Shown piece after piece: positions 33,591 through 33,793 of a stretch of DNA of 33,793 nt. Location: NCBI GenBank assembly GCA_944388605.1, contig CALXJJ010000015.1, forward strand, positions 1-33,793, read 5' to 3'. The stretch is from an uncultured Clostridia bacterium (GTDB lineage: Bacteria; Bacillota; Clostridia; TANB77; CAG-508). The position numbers and the translations under genes were made by a program. Within the stretch, counting starts at the first letter, position 1. Each line of letters starts with the position of its first letter. The notes beneath the pieces were generated by a model. The model ran no database searches, had not been told where the DNA came from, and saw only the letters and a program-made list of their open reading frames with translations.

Positions 33591-33793
33591 ATGGAAAATA
33601 AAGCAATAAAGAGTGAAAGTGGTATAACACTTATCGCTTTGGCAGTAACAATAATAGTATTAATAATATTAGCATTAATAACAATAGATGCAACAATAGG
33701 TGAAAATGGATTGTTAAAAAAAGCCCAAGAAATACAAGATTATTTAGTAAATTCACAGACATCAGATGAAGAAGAAATAAATAAATTATTATC
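33591..33793 (+). CDS. Prepilin-like (type IV pilin N-terminus) protein, partial
   Basis: An open frame from ATG 33591 runs off the window; at least 67 residues are visible. AAGGAG is 10 bases upstream. The start MENKAIKSESGITLIALAVT has a short charged leader, then G followed by a hydrophobic helix (about 11-33) that reads ITLIALAVTIIVLIILALIT. This is the class III signal of type IV pilins and pseudopilins, cut after the glycine by a prepilin peptidase. The usual glutamate at mature position +5 is alanine here, which is common in clostridial proteins with a GITLIALVVTIIV-type start. GENGLLKKAQEIQ after the helix is also typical. Surface role unknown. Confidence 0.8.
   Translation, partial: MENKAIKSESGITLIALAVTIIVLIILALITIDATIGENGLLKKAQEIQDYLVNSQTSDEEEINKLL

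Overview
The window looks like chromosomal DNA of a very A+T-rich, low-G+C member of the Clostridia (Firmicutes/Bacillota). The evidence is strong AGGAGG/AAAGGA ribosome-binding sites, TTGACA/TATAAT promoters, purine-rich coding strands, a split transketolase, the DapL route to diaminopimelate, and a ZF-HC2 anti-sigma factor. A genus cannot be named from sequence alone; an uncultured gut-type lineage is my guess. Every gene but one reads on the + strand. No tRNA, rRNA, CRISPR, transposase or phage gene was seen.

Layout. 1-1357: an ECF sigma factor and its membrane anti-sigma factor. 1358-4121: rpsO and pnp, each with a structured leader. 4296-8033: a processive glycosyltransferase, then dapF-dapL. 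8043-11105: dinB-folD, then dprA. 11175-15221: a class A PBP with a PASTA domain, then cysS. 15261-18361: a DUF1189 membrane protein, ftsH and an overlooked 58-codon gene. 18376-19224: an RluA-type pseudouridine synthase on the minus strand. 19466-21275: two-subunit transketolase. 21460-27140: ftsE, ftsX, two paralogous coiled-coil M23 peptidases and a CtpA-type protease. 27349-31928: a TsaC-like protein, recG and an SH3/GH18 cell-wall protein. 32173-33793: an unrecognised 302-residue protein and the start of a prepilin-like gene cut by the window edge.

Functional theme. Housekeeping genes are mixed with many peptidoglycan genes: diaminopimelate synthesis (dapF, dapL), polymerisation (PBP1A-like), controlled hydrolysis (FtsEX plus two PcsB/CwlO-like M23 proteins), envelope proteolysis (CtpA, FtsH) and remodelling (GH18).

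The most striking observation is that the anti-sigma factor at 722-1357 carries, outside its single membrane helix, a domain that aligns without gaps (17 of 35 identical residues) to the extracellular domain of the FtsX encoded at 22137-23039. This suggests an envelope-stress switch that senses what FtsX senses, possibly the coiled-coil M23 hydrolases encoded next to it. A second theme is untranslated RNA: a repeated leader element in front of three unrelated operons, one copy able to form two mutually exclusive helices; S15- and PNPase-type leaders; and several unusually long hairpins at gene ends.
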